Shown here piece after piece: positions 48,291-59,889 of a DNA stretch of 64,000 nt. The stretch comes from Porites lobata (taxonomy: Eukaryota; Cnidaria; Anthozoa; Scleractinia; Poritidae). The DNA is taken from assembly GCA_942486035.1 (NCBI GenBank), contig CALNXK010000003.1, positions 1,943,501 through 2,007,500 of the forward strand, written 5' to 3'. The position numbers and the translations under genes are program-made. A model generated the notes under the pieces. That model worked only from the letters and a program-made list of their open reading frames with translations. It had not been told where the DNA came from and did not search any database. Numbering within the stretch: position 1 is the stretch's first letter; every line of letters starts with the position of its first letter.

Positions 48291-49870
48291 TGGTGTTGGT
48301 AGTGGTTTATCAATAAAGACACAAATATTTATTTATCAATAAAGACACAAATATTTAATCTTTCAATGGCATCTAAAAACATCGGCCTCCCCCCTTCCTG
48401 CCTTCAAAAATTTTTACCATTCCCCCTTTTCCCTTCAACAGTTTTAAGAACCCTCCCCCCCCGCCCAAAAAAAATCCTCTCATCCCCCCCTCTCCCATCT
48501 GTGGTATACATAATGAATGCAGTCTTAGCTGATTCATGAAGGACGTAAAAAAGAACCCACACCACTCACTCTGAAATTGTCGCTTGAAGTACTGTCAGAA
48601 GAATCCGCTGAAAAATGCACCGTAAAACGCAGCCAAGTCTCTGACACGGGTGCCTATCACAGAGCCAATTTGCAAGCGAACTTTATTGCGTAACGTTAAC
48701 GGGTCTTTCCTTAAATTACTCTGAGTTGTTTTGCATTTTGGGTGAGTGAGGCTTAATTTATGGACAAATGTACTACGAAACCCAATTCGCTTGGTACGCT
48801 GAATGGCTGAAGGGAGCTTTTTCATATATACTACCAATCGCGCACCACAAAGAGCCTAATTTCAAGGTCAAAAGTCTACAACCTATTCTCGTTTATTTAA
48901 TTCAAACCTTGGCTGCCTTGGCTAAATAGATATAGTCTCTAAACCGTTCAACAGTAAAGATACGATTTAATTAGGTCTGCGGCCCTAGTTAATAAAACCA
49001 TTTCTCAATCCCCGTAAAGTTGAATAGTGTACCAATCTTGCTAGCTAATTTGGCAGCCGTTATCCCCGACCTATGTTGTTCTAGTTACCAAATAAGCTGT
49101 CTAAAGTGAATCGTTGGTACTGCAGAGTACAAATATGCTCAGTAGAGCTCTAAACAATGCGATCGTGACTTAAGCGCCAATATGACAAATGTGTAAAACC
49201 GCAAACAATATATGAAATGACTTCCTGGTTTTCTCATTGAAATGCCAAATTTAGGCGTCGGTGTAACTGCCGGAGTTTTGAAGCCGAAACAATACCGTTA
49301 GCCAGTAGAGCATTGTCTCATAAATCAAGCCAATGATGAATAATTTTTTCAGGTATGCCAGAATTTCATCTTGGCTCTACCTTGTACCCAGTCTTCCACC
49401 CGTTTCGTCACTTAAGTGCTGAGTTATGGAAAGAACAGGTGGTGAAACTCACACGTGCTACGAGGAAGTTACAGATTGTCTTTCCGTCACACCTGCATCT
49501 TTTGCATTCTTTTTTTTTTGTTTTGAATTGAAATATATGAAATGAATCATATTTTGAACTGCGCATAGATATGAAAGTGAACATGATCTTAATTTCAAGC
49601 GGAATGAACAAACTAAGCGGTTGAAAAACAACCTGAGAAAAATTCAGGCTTGAGCACTCAAGTTTGAACTTTCACTTTCTTATATTTTAATTTGTTACTT
49701 GAAAATAACACAAATTGGGGCAGGTTTGCACTTAGCTATTTCTTAGAGAAGTGAAATCCTTGTAACTTTTAAAAACTAATTTGCTTTCTTATTAAACAGA
49801 ATATACGATCAACAAAAAGTATAACTGAACAACTTTGGAAATTTTAATGCCCCTAAGCAATTACACGTGC
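48291..49870. other. Array unit 1, 3' flank of LU gene C1
   Basis: AT-rich with a duplicated AAAGACACAAATATTTA (48317-48356) and a C-rich patch near 48385-48500. No coding pattern; the short frames are not preserved as proteins between units. Confidence 0.45.
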
Positions 49871-49876
49871 AGATTT

Positions 49877-49882
49877 TTTATT
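49877..49882 (-). terminator. Polyadenylation signal of LU gene C1
   Basis: AATAAA on the minus strand, about 120 bases after the stop codon. Confidence 0.6.
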
Positions 49883-50003
49883 TCTCAATTGTAAAGCTAT
49901 TTATACATGTGCAGTTTTAACTTACTCTCAGAAAAAGGTAATAACTACTTCTACAACATAATTAGTTGTGATCTTCAGGAAGTTTGGCTTATTGGTGTTT
50001 TCA

Positions 50004-50522
50004 TTAACATCCAAACAGATACATAAAGCTGGCAGTGAAGCTGGCAATTAAAGGAATCCCGCTGACCATACGACCTGAGGCTCCATTGCAGTAGTCAGAA
50101 GAGCAACAATTCATTTCACACTTGACTCCGGGTTTGTTGCATTGTGGAACAGCTGATGCTGAGCAGGTCTTAGCGCATCCTTTAGCGTATCCCTCGAACG
50201 TGAAGCTACCAGATGTGATGTTGACGCTTACCTTGGTACAGTACTGGGAGTACAAACAACTTACTTTGTATCGTCCGGCGTCACAATCTTGGAAAGATTG
50301 CGTACTGGTACACTGATAACATTTTCGGGAAATCACTGCAGTGGAAATTAATTATAGAAGAATTCGATCAATAAAGGCCAACAATTCTTTGCTACAGATT
50401 GATCATTAGTCTCCGCAATGTGTTTGCATGAAGCCATAGCTACCCACTGAAATCTACCCTGAGACAACGTGCAGTTGCAACATACCAATAATTAAAAGAG
50501 ACAATAATTTTGCACTTGTCAT
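50004..50522 (-). CDS. LU gene C1: small 12-cysteine Ly6/uPAR-like protein
   Basis: Two exons, 50486-50522 (leader MTSAKLLSLLII, donor G|GTATGT) and 50004-50335 (acceptor CCACTGCAG), joined in phase to about 122 residues with an intron of only 150 bases. The LU domain starts RKCYQC at about residue 17 and ends NCCSSDYCNG at about 97-106, with twelve cysteines for six disulphides. The last 20 residues (MVSGIPLIASFTASFMYLFG) after small residues NGASG are a typical GPI-attachment signal, so the product is probably a GPI-anchored surface protein or, if processed, secreted. A second phase-compatible leader exon lies at 51251-51305. An in-exon AAG|GTAAGC could act as a cryptic donor. LU gene C2 is its copy in the next array unit. 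Confidence 0.82.
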
Positions 50523-51250
50523 GATATTAAAAACATGTAATGTTTTAGCTAGAGTAGCAAACAGGATACAAAGTTCTGATATCATAAAACTAACCATTGC
50601 GTATATTAGCAACTGTTTTTCTAAAAATTATATTCAGAAAAAAAAGCAAACAAACTTTAGGACCTGCTGAGTCGAGCATTCACCATGCAAATCTAGTGTG
50701 CGGTTGTCTTGAATCTTAACTTTTTAAAAACTATTTCACGTTAATAGGTAATGCAAGCAGTCTTCAAACAGAAAAGAGTACTGACGCACGCTGTTATAAA
50801 ATAAAAGCAAAGAAACTGCTGCCTACTAAAACAGGAAAAGGAAGATAACAGTAATTAATCAACTCAGATATGATGATTCGAAGACGTCGAGATAAAAAGT
50901 GATCCATGCAGTAAATAGAACACACCCGCACCAGAAGAACTTAATTCCTTGCGCACACCCTACGAACAACTCCGTATGCTAACGACATCTAATACGCCCG
51001 GTGTTTTGTACAAATAAGACAGAAAGCTATGGTAAGGACTTATTAAAAGGTGCTTTATGCGTCCGAGCCAGGATTAGTTGTTACACATCAGTTTTCAACG
51101 ATGACTCGTCATCATCAAAACGTAAATTTATCAAATTCTGGTTCTTTACGAGCTTCGCAATTGTCAACATGAAAGCGAATCTATTGGCAGATAAATTAAA
51201 CGTACTTAATGCAAGGCACTGAGAAACAAGTAACAAAACTACATCCCTAC
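50523..51250 (-). other. LU gene C1 5' flank, or intron if the distal leader is used
   Basis: No coding pattern. Near-identical to 60409-61149 apart from a few substitutions and small insertions. Confidence 0.4.
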
Positions 51251-51305
51251 CCATTGGCAAGAAGATCAGGAACATGAAAAGAGCTACATGCTGCAAATTC
51301 GTCAT
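51251..51305 (-). CDS. Spare leader exon upstream of LU gene C1
   Basis: ATG at 51305, 18 codons (MTNLQHVALFMFLIFLPM) plus one base, then GTAGGG as donor, which is weaker than the others. It resembles the other LU leaders (M-x-N-L-Q start, hydrophobic core). The next compatible acceptor is the gene C1 LU exon. It is either an alternative first exon or the remnant of a lost neighbour. Confidence 0.5.
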
Positions 51306-51729
51306 GTTGGATCTCTGGTTCCGCGTTCGTTAATTAACTCGATCGATGCAGACGTAGGAGTGTGGCTTGCTTGCTGTTTGAAGCAGTAACCAAATGGCAA
51401 ACCTTGAATACTGAACACACCTTAAATGCTGACTGAACTAACCTTTGAATAAGTAACTGCCAATTTTATTAATCGAGACAATTCTTGTCAAAATTGATCT
51501 TGGATGTTACTGGTTAATACAAGAGCCAACACCCACTGCCAACTGACTGAACTGAGTTGTAACGCTCCGGGTGTTTGACTCTTAACAAGAAAGTTATCGC
51601 GCCCCTTTGTCACTGATAAATAAGTTTTATTAGTTGTGAAAGTTACCTGGGAGGAATTGTGATTAGCCAAAGGATAGACACGTTGTTACATAATAAAGAT
51701 TAGTGTTCCATAAGGGAAGAGCTTTTCGG

Positions 51730-52046
51730 CCCGGTGGGGGGGGTACTACCATATATGGGCAATATCGGTATGTGCCGCTGTGAAGGGTATGGTTTTCAAG
51801 CAGTTTACTCTAGGATAGGGTATATGAATCAGAGCGTTTGGGTCTAGAATAGGGTATCATTTTTCAGGAGTTGGTTGAGAATTTTATCTAAACTGGGGAA
51901 ACAGCTACTCTAGGATAGGGGGATTTTGGGAGTTTACTCTAGTATAGGGTAGCAAAATTCAGCTGAACTAGCTCTGGTATAGGTCAAGGGTTCCAGGATC
52001 CCAGCGGCACATCCCCACCCAGAAATTCCTAAAGTGCCCCCCCCGG
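51730..52046. mobile_element. CCCGG-ended element, family A (unit 2 copy)
   Basis: Starts CCCGGTGGGGG..TACTACC, ends GTGCCCCCCCCGG, and is flanked by the 8-bp repeat CTTTTCGG (51722-51729, 52047-52054). Unit 1 has one uninterrupted CTTTTCGG at 40853-40860, so the empty site is present in the same window. Confidence 0.9.
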
Positions 52047-52820
52047 CTTTTCGGCAACTTTCGAAAGACTCGTCATGAATGCAATTCTGCGTCCTCAATT
52101 AAAGTTTTTTTCTTTCGGTTTCTTATACTCTAAGTCATTTAGCCCCTGAAGGAAGGTCAAAATTTCGAATTCGAACATCAGTGAATTCAACTGTAATGCA
52201 CTTGTTTTCTTCAGTTCGCTCTTATGAGGGAAAAAGGCCAGTGTTACTAGACAGATTACTTCTCTTCAAAGTCCGTAGAGCGCGGGTGATAAAATATAAA
52301 CCGCTGGAGATTTATTGACCGCCAGCACAAGGGGGTAGTGCTGGAGGAAAAAGAAAATAGACGTTCTTTATTTTGGGAGTTTACTCTAGTATAGGGTAGC
52401 AAAATTCAGCTGAACTAGCTCTGGTATAGGTCAAGGGTTCCAGGGTCCCAGCGGCACATCCCCACCCAGAAATTCCTAAAGTGCCCCCCCCCCCCGGGCT
52501 TTTCGGCAACTTTCGAAAGACTCGTCATGAATGCAATTCAGCGTCCTCAATTAAAGTTTTTTTTTTCGGTTTCTTATACTCTAAGTCATTTAGCCCCTGA
52601 AGGAAGGTCAAAATTTCGAATTCGAACATCAGTGAATTCAACTGTAATGCAGTTGTTTTCTTCAGTTCGCTCTTATGAGGGAAAAAGGCCAGTGTTACTT
52701 GACTTTTCTCTTCAAAGTCCGTAGAGCACGGGTGATAAAATATAAACCGCTGGAGATTTATTGACCGCTGACACAATGGGGTAGTGCTGGGGGAAGAAGA
52801 AAATAGACGTTCTTTATTTT
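51920..52820. repeat. Local tandem duplication of about 450 bp in unit 2
   Basis: The segment from the right half of family A (ATTTTGGGAGTTTACTC at 51920 and again at 52372) through the TTTCGGCAACTTTCG..TTTATTTTG sequence occurs twice. The junction shows a short ATTTTG match between the two parents. Unit 3 carries the same duplication (61850 and 62283). Confidence 0.85.
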
Positions 52821-53261
52821 GCTTTCTCGCGCGAGCTCACCGATGTTTTTGAAAATAACGAAAAGAAAAATAAAACAACGTCTGTTTACAGGCTATACTA
52901 GACATGGTAGTTCAAAATATTAAGCTTTATTCCTGAAATGGCGGTTTTAGCCGCTTCTCGATATCGTACGGCAAATTTGTTTTTTAATTAGTGAAATAAT
53001 TGCAAGGCTGCATCACATGGATCAATAGGCCTATCGTATGATTTTTCAGTTTGTTAGAAAATAAAGGGTTGAACTCAGTGACACTCAAGAAAAACACCAA
53101 AGACACTTCTGATTGGTCATTAAGGTCTAGTGTCACTGAGGAACAAATCGATGAACATTTCGTCGGGGTCCGATGCACTTCTGTAGTCTGATTTTCTTTT
53201 AACCATCAACCAGATCGTCTCCGCGATCGCAAGAGTCATCTAAATGTGTTCAGCCGTTTGA
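52821..53261. other. Array unit 2, gene-free segment
   Basis: Closely matches about 41190-41640 and 62720-63180. No coding pattern. Confidence 0.5.
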
Positions 53262-53760
53262 GAAAATGTTTATGCCCACTTATGTAAGGGTTCTGAAGCG
53301 ACCGTTTGAAATGTTGTTTACAAAATGATATGGAAAGACATGATTTCGATCATGCCCGGATCAGTATCGATTGAATCAAAACATCTGAGGGATGATCCGA
53401 TCTTGACGACTGCGGGGGGGGGAAGGGGGGGCTGTATTTTTTTTGGGTGGGTATGTGCCGTCCCTCCAAATGGTTCTAAAAAAATTTCCCTAAAATTTGT
53501 TTAGAAACAGTTTTTTATCGTTCTGACTAAAATTATAGTTCTATATGGACAATCTTTTTCGATCCCCACAACAGTTTCTTGTTAACACATTGAACCGACT
53601 TTTAAAAGTATCTGTCGAATTGCCCAAAAATGGAGTTTCATACGTTCGAAAACATCTGAGGAAAACATCTGAAATGGATAGACGTTCTTTTGACGCGATC
53701 TTGACTAGGTTATAGTTTACGGACATATGAGCTGATGGGGACCTGAACAGAGTCACTACT
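53262..53760. other. Jumbled segment of unit 2 (degraded family B copy)
   Basis: Short blocks known from units 1 and 3 (GATATGGAAAGAC, GATTTCGATC, AACATCTGAGG, TGACGCGATCTTGAC, ACACATTGAACCG) appear out of order, clipped or repeated, and most TACCCCGTTCTAGAA repeats are missing. It could be real local rearrangement or assembly damage. Confidence 0.6.
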
Positions 53761-54333
53761 TGATCATGAGCACACAGCCCCGAATGGAATATGTGAATGA
53801 AAGCTTAGTTTATCGTTTGCCTCATGGTAGTAATATTGATAGCGACCGGGTACGACTGATATTGTGAGAACAATGAATCGGAAGTCACGCAGATCCACGT
53901 ACGTCTTGAGAGAACTTATTGCTGTAACGGGCAGGTTACGATCCCGGAACATTCCTTATTTGGTAATTGTTTTCAACATTGACAACATGAACAAGGAAGA
54001 AAAAGAATATAGAAGCCTTCATTTGGACTAGTCATCAAGGAAATTCCAATGTGACGTTTTCTGATCTAAATGATCTGTAACACTTCTTCAGCTTCCAAAT
54101 TGTCTCCTACGCATATTAGTGGCTCGATTACCAGCTGTCTGTAGATATTGAAGCATATGAGGATACCCGTTTGCCGATTAGGATTCGAGTTGGATTTTTG
54201 AGTTAAAATTTTCAGAAAATGGTCAGCGGTTTACAAAAAGTCCTCTTTCGAAGGTGTTTTCAAGGAGGAAAGCGTGGTGCATCTTCTTTGGAAGAAACTC
54301 AGTTAACTCACGTGTGACGGAGTCAACATATTA

Positions 54334-54746
54334 GGCTGCGTGCAAACGGACGCAACAACTCCCAACATTGTTGCGCCAACAATGTTGGGAGTTGTTGCGT
54401 GCGTGTTGGCAGTGGTGTGCAAACGAATGCAACAACTCCCAACAATGTTAGGACCTGCAGTGCATCGTGGAAAGGATACAGCCCCTAAGTCTTTGTAAAC
54501 CGTGCGTAATGAGCGTGCATGGCTCGAACAATGTTGGAAGAGCTGTGCGAACGGATCCAACATTGTTGCGCTACGCTTCGGCGATCATGTAACAAAAGAA
54601 ATGTTGGGAGTTGTTGGCTGAAAAGTTTGACCGTTTTCAAACTTTGCGCAACAACACGCAACAACATCCAACAACATATAACAGGGTGTGCAAACGGACG
54701 CAACATGTAACATCCAACAATGTTGCGTCCGTTTGCACGGGGCTTT
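54334..54746. mobile_element. CAACATTGTTG MITE, unit 2 copy
   Basis: The same terminal repeats as 43983-44403, with small internal differences near the right end. Confidence 0.85.
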
Positions 54747-55841
54747 AAAGCCTAGGAAAGCAAAAAGGTACCAAAAAACAAAGAAAAAAATACTTCGGAT
54801 CACTTAACGTTTCTGGGAAACGTAACGAAAAATACTGGACAAAAGTCGTCTTGATTTATTGGCAGCTCCTTTATGTACTGGACAGGAAGTCTAACTGAAG
54901 CAAAGAAAACTTTGAAAATCTAGCCCTTGCATTCTATAAACCGTCAAAACAGAAGAGATTGCCATGTGGAAGTTGCCAGGAAAAAATTACTGAGTAATAA
55001 ATCAACTGACAAAATTTACATGTATGTAAAAAATGTAAATAACATAATTATAAATCTCCAAAAACACACCGTAAAAGATCGTTTACTTTAGTTATCTTAG
55101 CCTCCTAGTTGTTTTTGAGAGGTACTTTTGGAAGGTACTTTTAGTTATCTTTGCAGCCTAGTTGTTTTTGGAAGGCAAGTATCACTTCAAAAGAATCCTC
55201 AATTGTTGCTGCGATTGAAAGCAACACATTCTTCGCTCCACAACCTTCTCATTCGAGCTGATGCGAACAAGAAAAAATTTCACTTTGAGACTAAGGGAGC
55301 TCACCCAAATCAACACTCTCCTAAGCTCCAAATCATTAGAATGATGATAAACTGCCTTTTGTTTGTGAAAATTAGCGCAGGCGGTTTGTGATGAAACTGT
55401 GGTCTATTTCGTCACAACAAAAAATGGACTGAATAATTCTTTGATTTAAAAAGTACTTATGAATATTTAAAATGCTTTGGCACTGATAAATAAACCAGTT
55501 AGATCCATGCGTCATTGACCAACATATGGAAAGTCTGGGAAAAAGGTGAAGCCAGAAACCGTGAGAGAGTCAAACCGTGACGGTAGGCTTTGGCACATTA
55601 TGCTAGTATTATTTTGAGCATAATAACATGGCAAAAGTATCGAGCATAATGCAAGCATTTTAGCAAGATTTTTGTACCATTAAAAAGGAAAAATTTGTCT
55701 AAAGTGATGAAATTCACCGAGGAACAGGCAAACAGCCAAACATGTACATTTTAGGTTTCTAGCCAAAACTAGCCTATTCAATGCTGGTCAGCGGTTCGGC
55801 GTGCGCAGCCGCCATTTTGTTTGCTTGATATTCCAGTGTGT
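54747..55841. other. Array unit 2, gene-free segment
   Basis: Matches unit 1 at about 44405-45036 and then jumps (near 55395) to the sequence at about 46490. This marks the place of the 1.4-kb block found only in unit 1. Confidence 0.55.
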
Positions 55842-56019
55842 AGGCTAGCGTTAGATAACATCGAGTGAAGCCAGATTGGACACCTTATGAATTTTACACA
55901 ATTCATTATTTCTATAATGGAACGAGATTGGAATGTAGAACGAGGCTAGAATAGCTGAAGAAACCAAAACTACAGAGCTCCAGTTATGGAGAGAACACAG
56001 TAGAGAGTTAAGCACTGAT

Positions 56020-56418
56020 CAGGGGCACCCAGCGACAATTTTCGGCAAAATATCTGTTCGGAAGACGATTTGAGATCTAGAATTTTCGGAACATTTGTTG
56101 TAAAATTTCTTGGTTGCCTGCTTCTTCTAGGATTTTCGAACATCTAAAATATGGTATAATTGCCTATTTTTAACGGATTTTTACCCTAAAAAGGTCATCT
56201 AGAATTTTCAGGAGCCTTTTGTCTGGCTGAAATTTTCGAAAAGGTAAGCCTCGATCCCTATAATTTTCGGATCACTAGACTTTCAGCTAGGAAATCCGAA
56301 CAGATGAAAAATTTTTAGGGGATAAAAATATGCCTATATCTACCGTTTAAACACCAAAATACGTTTAACAATGCTATGTTTTAGTGGTTTTGAACTATAT
56401 TCTCGTTGGGTGCCCCTG
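56020..56418. mobile_element. MITE family F, copy 3, nested
   Basis: CAGGGGCACCCAGCG and CGTTGGGTGCCCCTG ends, with ACTGAT duplicated at 56014-56019 and 56419-56424. Inserted within the Mutator-like element, so it is the younger of the two. Confidence 0.88.
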
Positions 56419-56537
56419 ACTGATCTGCAGTGATTAGGGTTAAGTACTAAACTGAAAACGGTTAGCTTTCAAATACTGTTACGGGGTACGGCATATATAG
56501 GAACATGTATATTTTAAAAATTAATGGATTTGGCAGC

Positions 56538-56615
56538 TAGTCCTCGATGGTGTAGTGGATATGGATGTAGGCTATAAAGTAAGTGACCCGGGTTCAAAGC
56601 ACCACAGTGGAGTTT
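56538..56615 (+). repeat. tRNA-like relic
   Basis: GATGGTGTAGTGGATATGG resembles an A-box and GACCCGGGTTCAAAGC a B-box at tRNA spacing. The acceptor and T stems do not pair, so this is a pseudogene or SINE head. Confidence 0.5.
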
Positions 56616-56731
56616 TTCTATTTCACTTTTATATTACACAGTAAAGTTGGACTTAGGTTGTTCTTCATGTAATTTTACTGAAAGAAACAATCTGACTTCA
56701 GCCGATGTTACCTAATGCTAACCCAGTGTGT

Positions 56732-57324
56732 ATGGCTCACACAAAAGTTACACATTATGTATTTTAGTTTCCGAAAATGTTTGTGTCTAGTATTATGTAT
56801 GTATTGATGGAACTTTCGAGCATTTTAGCAAGGCCATAAGAGCATACCGGTAATTAATAGTAAAAAGTTTGAGCATTAAGCATTAGCATAAATGAGAGAA
56901 TAATGTGCCAAAGCCTACGTGACGGACACTATTTTTTTAGTTTGCCTAGTTGACCAATATCTTGCTGAAATGACTATTTTCAATTGGTATTAAATAAATA
57001 CAGCGACTTGGAATAAATACTGAACATTAAAACACGAGGGAAATTAATTAACGGTCCTATATTTAAGAAAAAATTAAAGAAATATGTGTCTCTATAGCTA
57101 ATAGCTACATATAGTAGCGGGTATTTTTGAAACCTGCCATGTTATTTATTGCGCTGTTTTGTTATACATCTGGTCTTCGCTTTTCAGTTAAGATGACAAA
57201 GATATGCGCTTAGTATATCTGGGCCGGGAAAGATAATCGAAACCATTGTGCAAGTTTTGCAAGATCAGCTCGGTTCTTAACACTGTAACAGTCTGGCGCT
57301 TGGCGCCGTAACATATGAAACCGT
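56732..57324. other. Array unit 2, gene-free segment
   Basis: Follows unit 1 from about 46911 with an extra 200 bases or so of AT-rich sequence after 56820. No coding pattern. Confidence 0.4.
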
Positions 57325-57380
57325 CGCCTGGTACGGTTAGCTCAGTTGGGAGAGCGCCGGTTTGCTGATCGGGAGGTCAA
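57325..57380 (+). repeat. tRNA-derived SINE head fragment (unit 2)
   Basis: The same relic as 47725-47778 with four extra bases in the acceptor side (TGGTACGGTTAGCTCAG). B-box lost. Confidence 0.65.
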
Positions 57381-57390
57381 GGTCTTTAAA

Positions 57391-57606
57391 TACCGTAAAC
57401 TGACTCCGAAAATAAGCCCGGGGGCTTCTATTTTTCAAAGGCCCTTTTTGAGAGGCTTATTTTTGGAGGGGCTTATCTAAGGAGGGAAATTTGCGTTTCA
57501 AAACCGATAGGGCTAGCTTATAGCCAACCCCTCCCAGGCCTCCTACCTCCATTACTCGCTTCATTCTTGTTATTTGGAGGGGATTGTTTTCGGAATTTTA
57601 CGGTAA
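57391..57606. mobile_element. Family D element, unit 2 copy (both ends present)
   Basis: TACCGTAAACTGACTCCGAA with AATAAGCCC at the left and TTTTCGGAATTTTACGGTA at the right, with AGGGGCTTATCTAAGG inside. A further family D fragment follows at about 58088-58220. Confidence 0.7.
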
Positions 57607-58220
57607 CTTTAAAGAAAGTGCTGCCTTTGTAATGACATCTGCAAATGGCTAGACTTTCTAGTCTTCTCAGATAAGGACGCCTCACAGCACTTAAAGTTAG
57701 GCTGCATTCTTTATGTATACTGCAGAAAGGAGTGGGGTCAGAGTATATTTTTTAGAGGGGTAAAAATTTGTCACTCACCCGCGCATTGCACACAATTTTT
57801 TTTACACCCCCCCCCTTACACACACACTTCTGCACCGCCGGGGTCTACGTATCCTACCAGAAGCCCATAACCCGGAGCGTCTAACTTCCATACTACGCCT
57901 ATGCAACGGCGTTTTCACAAGTAGGTTTATTTCTAGATAAGCCTTTCCCGCGAATTGCTTTCGAAAAGTCAATCACAAGCAATGGCGTCATCAATAATAA
58001 ACTTTTAATACGTAACCAGGACAACTCCTTCATAATGAATGGTGGACGCACGTGAGGAATCTTCAGAGGATTCTTGTGACAGTACACATATAAGCCCCCC
58101 AAAGCGATAACGTAAAGAACCCTCCATTAAATCGCCCCTCCGGGGGCTTGTACTTGGAAAATTGCCCTTAAATACAAAATAAACAAAGCAAAAACGGTAA
58201 ATTTACTTCCAACTATAAGT

Positions 58221-59762
58221 TTTGGTAGTGTTTTATCAATAAAGACACAAATATTTAATCTTTCAATGGCATCTAAAAACATTGGCCTCCCCCCCTTCCT
58301 GCCTTAACAAATTTTTACCATCCCCCCTTTTCCCTTCAAACAGTTTTAAGAACCCCCCCCCAAAAAAAAAATCCTCTCATCGCCCCCCCCTCCCACCTGT
58401 GGTATACATAACGATGCAGTCTTAGCTGATTCATGAAGGACGTAAAAAAGAACCCACACCACTCACTCTGAAATTGTCGCTTGAAGTACTGTCAGAAGAA
58501 TCCGCTGAAAAATGCGCCGTAAAACGCAGCCAAGTCTCTGACACAGGTGCCTATCAGGAGAGCCAATTTTATTGCGTAACGTTAACGGGTCTTTCCTTAA
58601 ATTACTCTGGGTTGTTTTGCATTTTGGGTCAGTGAGGCTTAATTTATGGACAAATGCACTACGAAGCTAAGCCCAATTCGCTTGGTACGCTGAATGGCTG
58701 AAGGGAGGTTTTTCATACATACTACCGATCGCGACACCACAAAGAGCCTAATTTCAAGGTCAAAAGTCTACAATCTATTCTCGTTTACTTAATTCAAACT
58801 TTGGCTAAATAGATATAGTCTCTAAACCGTTTAACTGTAAAGATACGATTTAATTAGGTCTTCGGCCCTAGTTAATAGAACCATTTCTCAATCCCCGTAA
58901 AGTTGAATAGTGTACCAATCTTGCTAGCTAATTTGGCAGCCGTTATCCCCGACCTATGTTGTTCTAGTTACCAAATAAGCTGTCTAAAGTGAATCGTTGG
59001 TACTGCAGAGTACAAATATGTTCAGTAGAGCTCTAAACAATGCGATCGCGACTTAAGCGCCAATACGACAAATGTGTAAAACCGCAAACAATATATGGAA
59101 TGACTTCCTGGTTTTCTCATTGAAATGCCAAATTTAGGCGTCGGTGTAACTGCCGGAGTTTTGAAGCCGAAGCAATACCGTTAGCCAGTAGAGCATTGTC
59201 TCATAAATCATGCCAATAATGAATAATTTTTTCAGGTATGCCAGAATTTCATCTTGGCTCTACCTTGTACCCAGTCTCCCACCCGTTTCGTCACTTAAGT
59301 GCTGAGTCAGGGAAAGAACAGGTGGTGAAACTCACACGTGCTACGAGGAAGTTACAGATTGTCTTTCCGTCACACCTGCATCCTTTGCATTCTTATATAT
59401 ATTTTGTTTTGAATTGAAATATATGAAATGAATCATATTTAGAACTGCGCATAGATATGAAAGTGAACATGATCTTAATTTCAAGCGGAATGAACAAACT
59501 AAGCGGTTGAAAAACAACCTGAGAAAAATTCAGGCTTGAGCACTCAAGTTTGAACTTTCAATTTCTTATATTTTAATTTGTTACTTGAAAATAACACAAA
59601 TTGGGGCAGGTTTGCACTTAGCTATTTCTTAGAGAAGTGAAATCCTTGTAACTTTTAAAAACTAATTTGCTTTCTTATTAAACAGAATATACGATCAACA
59701 AAAAGTATAACTGGACAACTTTGGAAATTTTAATGCCCCTAAGCAATTACACGTGCAGATTT
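58221..59762. other. Array unit 2, 3' flank of LU gene C2
   Basis: Near copy of 48296-49876. No coding pattern. Confidence 0.45.
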
Positions 59763-59768
59763 TTTATT
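59763..59768 (-). terminator. Polyadenylation signal of LU gene C2
   Basis: AATAAA on the minus strand, matching the signal of gene C1. Confidence 0.6.
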
Positions 59769-59889
59769 TCTCAATTGTAAAGCTATTTATACATGTGCAG
59801 TTTTAACTTACTCTCAGAAAAAGGTAATAACTACTTCTATAACATAATTAGTTGTGATCTTCAGGAAGTTTGGCTTATTGGTGTTTTCA

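Larger units (their letters stand above)
40796..51664. repeat. Tandem array unit 1 (10,869 bp)
   Basis: Starts AGCCAAAGGATAGACACG; the same start recurs at 51665 and 61564. It contains a truncated LINE, a family B element, a CAACATTGTTG MITE, an RT relic, a SINE piece, LU gene C1 and a spare leader exon. It lacks the family A insertion and local duplication found in units 2 and 3. Confidence 0.92.
55842..56722. mobile_element. Mutator-like non-autonomous element with 9-10 bp target duplication
   Basis: CCAGTGTGT occurs at 55833-55841 and 56723-56731, and once at the matching place in unit 1 (46902-46910). The left end GCTAGCGTTAGATAACATCG and the inverted right end GTTAGCATTAGGTAACATCG are terminal inverted repeats of about 35 bases. 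A family F MITE and a tRNA-like piece lie inside. The length of the target duplication suggests the Mutator superfamily. No transposase. Confidence 0.82.
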
